Of a stretch of DNA of 64,000 nt, positions 61,291 through 64,000 are shown piece by piece. The translations under genes were made by a program, and so were the position numbers. This DNA comes from Elusimicrobiota bacterium (GTDB lineage: Bacteria > Elusimicrobiota > Elusimicrobia > FEN-1173). How positions within the stretch are numbered: position 1 is the stretch's first letter; every line of letters starts with the position of its first letter. Where the stretch lies: positions 1-64,000 of the forward strand of contig JADKCG010000011.1 of assembly GCA_016714745.1 (NCBI GenBank), read 5' to 3'. A model generated the notes under the pieces. It saw only the letters and a program-made list of their open reading frames with translations. It was not told the origin of the DNA and ran no database searches.

Positions 61291-62541
61291 TCATTGTCCC
61301 CAATGGGGGGTGAAACTGCGTCCCGGTATTTGAGCGAGCCGACGTGGGGTGGAGCCGTCGGCTCCCATCACCCACAGTTCGGGGCGGCCACCGCGGGTAC
61401 TGCTGAAAACGAGGCGGCGCCCATCGGGAGACCAGGTGGCGTTTTCGTTGTCCCCCTCCCCAAACGTCAGACGGGAAAGCTTTCCGGTCGCGACCTCCAA
61501 CGTCCAGAGGTCAAAAAATTTTTTCTCCAACTGAGTAAACACGATTAAATGCCCCAGCGGGGACCAATGGGGAGAATCCGCCAGGGGACCGCTGACCGCC
61601 CGGCGAAGGTTGGCGCCGGAAACGTCCATGAAATAGATCTGGGGCGTTCCCGGCCGATCGGACGTGAACGCGATGCGGTCACCGTCGGGCGACACCGTGG
61701 GCGCGGTATCAACGGCAGAGGAATTTGTCAGTGCTTGCACCACGCGCCCCTCCAGGTCCACGTGGAAGAGGTTCGGCGAACGTCCATCGGAAAGGGTCGC
61801 CACGATGGATTTTCCATCGGGCATCCACGCCGCGGCGGAATTGAGCCCCTCGAACCGGCAGAGCGTCGTCCGATCCCTCCCGTCGGACCGCATCCGATCG
61901 ATGGACGGTCGACCGCCCCGATAAGAGGTAAAAATAATCCATTCCCCATCTGGGGAAAGTTTGGGGAAAAGGGCGATGGAATTGTCTCGGGTAAGACGAA
62001 GGAGGTTTTCCCCGTCCGCGTCCACCCGGTAAACGTCCTTTTTGCCCGCGGCGTCGTTGACGAACACAATGCGGCTCGCGGCGATGCCCGGCTGGCCGGT
62101 GACATAACGGACGATCTCGTCTGCCCAACGATGGGCGACCCGGCGCGCGTCCTCGTCCAACAAAAACTTTTTTGAGAGGACGGGCCGGCCGGTGTTGACG
62201 TCCAAAAGTTGCCCCTCAAATTGAACACGTCCAAACAGGGCTTTCCCGATAGACCCGACGCACAGCATATCGGCGCCGAGCCGGGACCACGGGGCCGTCC
62301 CCTGTGAGGACGGAGGGCCCTCAACGATCACTTTGAATAGGTCCGCGGCCTCCAGATCATTTTTGAGCGTCCGAAAAATCGCCCCCGCGGAATCGCCCCC
62401 CCCGGGAACGCCTCGGTCGGTGGTCACCGCCGCCAGCCCCAGATCGGTTTTTTCACCTTTGGACGACAGTTCCAAATAAAGCGAGTCCGCCGCTAGAGAG
62501 ACGGTGATAAAAAGGAAGAAAACAGGGTAGAATATTTTCAT
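61291..62541 (-). CDS. tolB: Tol-Pal system protein TolB
   Basis: 416 residues. Signal peptide (IFYPVFFLFITVSLAADS), N-terminal TolB alpha/beta domain, then a beta-propeller of repeated PD40/WD40-like blades (FPKLSPDGEWIIFTSYRGGR, APTVSPDGDRIAFTSDRPG, ATWSPDGRRLVFSSTRGG). Periplasmic partner of Pal in keeping the outer membrane attached during division. Located after cpoB, not before pal as in Proteobacteria. Confidence 0.95.
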   Translation of the reverse strand: MKIFYPVFFLFITVSLAADSLYLELSSKGEKTDLGLAAVTTDRGVPGGGDSAGAIFRTLKNDLEAADLFKVIVEGPPSSQGTAPWSRLGADMLCVGSIGKALFGRVQFEGQLLDVNTGRPVLSKKFLLDEDARRVAHRWADEIVRYVTGQPGIAASRIVFVNDAAGKKDVYRVDADGENLLRLTRDNSIALFPKLSPDGEWIIFTSYRGGRPSIDRMRSDGRDRTTLCRFEGLNSAAAWMPDGKSIVATLSDGRSPNLFHVDLEGRVVQALTNSSAVDTAPTVSPDGDRIAFTSDRPGTPQIYFMDVSGANLRRAVSGPLADSPHWSPLGHLIVFTQLEKKFFDLWTLEVATGKLSRLTFGEGDNENATWSPDGRRLVFSSTRGGRPELWVMGADGSTPRRLAQIPGRSFTPHWGQ

Positions 62542-62553
62542 AAGACCGGACCG

Positions 62554-63393
62554 CTACTGCGCCGGAGACTTTTTGGGGACCGTCGGACGGACGGGAACCG
62601 CCTTCGGTTTCGCGGCGGGCGACGGTTTGGGAGCGAGATCGTCTTTGTCTCCCCGTAAAGACTTCAACCGCTCGTGGGCTTTTTGCGCCTCTTTGCGATG
62701 GGGGTATTTTTTTCGCAATCCGTCGTACACCGCGATGGCTTCGGACGTTTTTCCCAATTGCTCCAGCGTGAGCCCCTTCTGCAAAAGAGCCGTGGGCACC
62801 TGGCCGGATTTTGGGTAATGGACCACCACCGCGTCAAACGCCTCAAGCGCTTCCTCCCCATTTTTGAGAGCCACATAACATTCACCAATGGTGTACTGGG
62901 CCAGGGGGGCTTTCTCGGTGTCAGGGTATTGGTCGAGGTACGTCTGAAAAATCTGAATGGCTTGGTCGTATCGACGTTTGGCGAATTCGTTGGCCCCCGC
63001 CTGATAGAACCGGGACGGCGAGGGCGCGGGAATGGATTTAACGCCCTGGACCGTTTTGACCACGGCGTCCAATCGGTTCGAGATGTTTTTGTCTAAATCG
63101 TCGATGCGGGCGGCCAGGGTGGTCATGTGGTCGTCTGTTTCAACCAGTTGAGAAGACAAAGACTCCAATTTAAGCGTCAGTTCTTCCATCTTGGCCGAGA
63201 GGTCTGCCTGGTTTCCTTGAAGTGATGCCTGATTTTCCTTGAGAGCCCCTTGAAACTCCCCTTGCGTTTCTTGTTGTTCTGTGAGGGTGGTTTGGAGGCG
63301 AAAAATATCACCTCGGAGATCTTCAATCTCTTGGGTTGTGGCCAAACACCCCGGCAACACTAAACCCATAAACAAAATCACAGCCAAAGACAC
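62554..63393 (-). CDS. cpoB: Tol-Pal associated CpoB/YbgF-like TPR lipoprotein
   Basis: About 279 residues. Lipobox LPGC after a short hydrophobic stretch (SLAVILFMGLVLPGC), a trimerising coiled coil (about 30-110; QTTLTEQQETQGEFQGALKE), then three TPR-like repeats (YDQAIQIFQTYLDQYPDTEK, GEEALEAFDAVVVHYPKSGQ) and a Lys/Pro tail. GTG 63393 is chosen because an upstream ATG (63459) would place a C/G-tract repeat inside the signal sequence; the G-tract may serve as ribosome binding site. CpoB coordinates peptidoglycan synthesis with outer-membrane constriction. Confidence 0.85.
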   Translation of the reverse strand: MSLAVILFMGLVLPGCLATTQEIEDLRGDIFRLQTTLTEQQETQGEFQGALKENQASLQGNQADLSAKMEELTLKLESLSSQLVETDDHMTTLAARIDDLDKNISNRLDAVVKTVQGVKSIPAPSPSRFYQAGANEFAKRRYDQAIQIFQTYLDQYPDTEKAPLAQYTIGECYVALKNGEEALEAFDAVVVHYPKSGQVPTALLQKGLTLEQLGKTSEAIAVYDGLRKKYPHRKEAQKAHERLKSLRGDKDDLAPKPSPAAKPKAVPVRPTVPKKSPAQ

Positions 63394-63434
63394 CCCCCCC
63401 TCCCCCCTCAATTTTTTAAGGGGGGGCGGCGGGA
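63393..63434. repeat. C/G-tract inverted repeat (family D), copy 2
   Basis: CCCCCCCCTCCCCCC-TCAATTTTTTAA-GGGGGGG: the same C-tract / AT-rich loop / G-tract plan as at 24321-24408. It overlaps the proposed cpoB start. Confidence 0.65.
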
Positions 63435-63474
63435 ATTTCGAAGAAAAGGGGATATCCATTAATTTTTCCAGAAG

Positions 63475-63520
63475 AGAAAAATCCCGGCCTTCCCGCTGAC
63501 ACTTAACGGAAAGGCCGGGA
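63475..63520 (-). terminator. Rho-independent terminator behind pal
   Basis: On the minus strand TCCCGGCCTTTCCG, a short loop, GCGGGAAGGCCGGGA, then TTTTTC. A stem of about 13 pairs with a T-run directly after it, 10 bases past the pal stop. It separates pal from cpoB-tolB. Confidence 0.85.
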
Positions 63521-63530
63521 CATTCAACTT

Positions 63531-64000
63531 TTATTTAGGGAGAGGGATTTGGACGGGCGTGGCGGACTTTAATGTCGTCTCACTCCGCCGGTTGCGGGCC
63601 CAGCAATCCTCCGTCATTTCAGTGCAGAGGGGCCGTTCTTCACCATAGGAAATGGTGTCCAGGGCCGACTTGGAAATGCCCAACGTGGCGTAATAATCCC
63701 GCACCACTTTGGCCCGCCGTTGGCCCAACGCCATATTGTATTCCAAAGTTCCCCGGTCGTCGCAGTGGCCTTCCACGCGAATTTTCACGCCGGAAGAGGC
63801 CTTGAGGATGGTTTTAAGAACCCCGGCGTTTTTCTTAAGACTCGCGCGGGACTCCGCTGTTAATTCCGCTTTCATATAGTGAAAGGTCACCGTATCCAAA
63901 AAGCCGGGGGCGGTGCCCCAGTCGCTCCCCACATCAACGGTGGGAACCCCCGACGCCACGGGAGTCGCGACTTCCGTGGGTTCAGCGACGGCCGCTTCGG
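63531..64000 (-). CDS. pal: Peptidoglycan-associated lipoprotein Pal (5' end outside window)
   Basis: The frame is open to the right edge. Visible are an acidic Ala/Pro/Val linker and the complete OmpA-like domain: FLDTVTFHYMKAELTAESRA, VEGHCDDRGTLEYNMALGQR (equivalent to GHTDERGTPEYN) and RVKVV-type helix AKVVRDYYATLGI. It binds diaminopimelate-type peptidoglycan from the outer membrane and is recycled by TolB. A cysteine pair (LCTEMTEDCW) near the end matches many Pal proteins. The lipobox would lie outside the window. Confidence 0.92.
   Translation of the reverse strand, partial: EAAVAEPTEVATPVASGVPTVDVGSDWGTAPGFLDTVTFHYMKAELTAESRASLKKNAGVLKTILKASSGVKIRVEGHCDDRGTLEYNMALGQRRAKVVRDYYATLGISKSALDTISYGEERPLCTEMTEDCWARNRRSETTLKSATPVQIPLPK

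Noticed and set aside
1..64000. tRNA, rRNA, tmRNA, SRP RNA or RNase P RNA genes
   Set aside because: No signature sequences for these were noticed by eye on either strand; a dedicated RNA search was not possible here.

Overview
The window reads as a chromosomal segment of a Gram-negative (diderm), high-GC bacterium. It carries tolB, cpoB and pal, an OprB-type porin, a PorV-like outer-membrane protein, type IV pilin-like genes, a bactofilin and a nearly complete peptidoglycan/division (dcw) cluster. The style (short overlapping genes, pilin-rich accessory DNA, PorV and FG-GAP proteins) resembles Elusimicrobiota or related metagenome-derived lineages. That placement is an inference, not something shown here. 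No rRNA, tRNA, CRISPR array, transposase or prophage was seen.

Layout, left to right. (1) 1-5.2 kb: end of a glycosyltransferase, a PorV-like protein, an FG-GAP protein with a FlgD-like C-terminus and a stand-alone acyl carrier protein, bracketed by two copies of a dispersed repeat. (2) 5.2-8.8 kb: a probable operon of porin, chemoreceptor and free-standing CZB zinc-binding protein. (3) 9-12.4 kb: uvrB and a divergent AAA/DUF4143 ATPase, both apparently transcribed as leaderless mRNAs. (4) 12.5-25 kb: dcw cluster on the minus strand, mraZ-rsmH-ftsL-ftsI-murE-murF-mraY-murD-ftsW-murG-surE, with a strong promoter and an MraZ-type operator at its head. (5) 25-32 kb: LysM protein, TPR protein, dprA, topA, xerC and a UBA-like protein of unknown function, from one near-consensus promoter. 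(6) 32-45.7 kb: hisS, aspS, phoH, pgpH-like, ybeY, two CNNM/CorC-type proteins, mgtE, recO, glyQ, glyS, tightly packed. (7) 45.7-53.9 kb: a pilin-like accessory region with a PilX-like protein, a very large prepilin with a lamin-tail-like domain, a PilW-like prepilin, a cNMP-binding patatin phospholipase, a type IV pilin and a divergent RpoN-like protein. (8) 54-59.6 kb: M23 peptidase plus bactofilin, a PpiD-like protein, maf, cutA and a GAF protein with a degenerate HD-GYP domain. (9) 59.8-64 kb: gamma-carbonic anhydrase, argF, tolB, cpoB and the end of pal.

Reading frames are broken at about sixteen places in thirteen genes, nearly always at or beside a homopolymer run. Several of these genes are normally essential (murG, murE, rsmH, glyS, aspS). 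This points to uncorrected sequencing or assembly indels more than to gene decay. I therefore annotate the joined genes and state where each frame must shift.

At least four families of short palindromic intergenic repeats are scattered through the window, and several supply or abut the stop codon of the neighbouring gene. The features most worth following up are a branched inverted-repeat element upstream of mraZ (25005-25165), the large LTD prepilin module, the RpoN-like gene translationally coupled to a pilin, and the leaderless uvrB/ATPase pair.
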